From NCBI GenBank assembly GCA_019416265.1, contig DXXQ01000106.1, positions 1 through 5,302 of the forward strand: a DNA stretch of 5,302 nt, written 5' to 3'. The notes beneath the pieces were generated by a model, which saw nothing but the letters and a program-made list of their open reading frames with translations, was not told the DNA's origin and made no database searches. A program made the translations under genes and the position numbers. Shown piece after piece: positions 5,230 to 5,302 of this stretch (positions are counted from its first letter, which is position 1; the number at the start of each line of letters is the position of its first letter). This stretch comes from Clostridiales bacterium. GTDB lineage: Bacteria; Bacillota; Clostridia; Lachnospirales; Lachnospiraceae.

Positions 5230-5302
5230 TTATCTTTCAGCAGCAAGCTCTGCAAATTTCTGCATCTGCGGGGTTACCCACTTGCTCTGATGGTAAAAAA
5301 GC
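5230..5302 (-). CDS. C-terminal end of a LysR-type transcriptional regulator (partial)
   Basis: Only the last 23 codons and a TAA stop (5230-5232) are inside the window; the rest lies beyond the right edge. The peptide contains LFYHQSKWVTPQMQKFAEL, which resembles the usual end of LysR-family effector domains: an aromatic-Tyr-Lys-x-(x)-(W/Y) strand followed by a final amphipathic helix with the spacing P-x-x-x-x-F. The target genes and effector are unknown. The gene is on the same strand as spo0A but is separated from it by a long gap with its own promoter, so a shared operon is unlikely. The tail is short enough that the family call is tentative. Confidence 0.6.
   Translation of the reverse strand, partial: LFYHQSKWVTPQMQKFAELAAER

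Overview
The window reads as ordinary chromosomal sequence from an endospore-forming Firmicute. It is most likely a clostridium of the Lachnospiraceae (Blautia/Dorea-like). The evidence is Spo0A, a CotF-type coat protein pair, a Gram-positive LexA (SOS) box at recA, strong AGGAGG-type ribosome binding sites and moderate GC content. The genus guess comes from the general look of the proteins and was not searched. Every recognisable gene is on the minus strand, so gene order is described from the right edge to the left.

Right edge (5230-5302): the last 23 codons of a probable LysR-type regulator. A purine-rich stretch of about 340 bp without a convincing gene follows. It contains a sigma-A promoter and a perfect 9-bp stem in the leader of spo0A (4085-4891), the master regulator of sporulation. 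Next come glgA (glycogen synthase, 2582-4027) and two small genes that look like the two halves of a CotF-type spore coat protein (2341-2526 and 2082-2330). These end at a strong intrinsic terminator (2021-2053). The U-tract of that terminator belongs to a perfect 14-bp inverted repeat.

Left half: a separate SOS unit. The recA promoter (TTGACA, 17 bp, TACTAT) is followed by a LexA box. recA (731-1798) and recX (239-727) are 3 bp apart and probably translationally coupled. Downstream of recX lies a 96-bp palindromic, MITE/REP-like element (102-197). Beyond it are a near-consensus sigma-A promoter and a 9-base Shine-Dalgarno sequence for a gene starting just off the left edge, which by clostridial synteny may be rny (ribonuclease Y).

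The genes suggest two modules. One is sporulation with storage carbon: Spo0A commits the cell, GlgA makes the glycogen (granulose) that clostridia accumulate at that stage, and the CotF-like pair would serve the spore coat. The other is recombination and DNA repair: RecA with its modulator RecX under LexA. I found no phage, CRISPR, defence or toxin-antitoxin system and no clear new multi-gene system. The points worth a second look are the small repeats and leader structures, the split CotF arrangement, and the absence of spoIVB next to spo0A.
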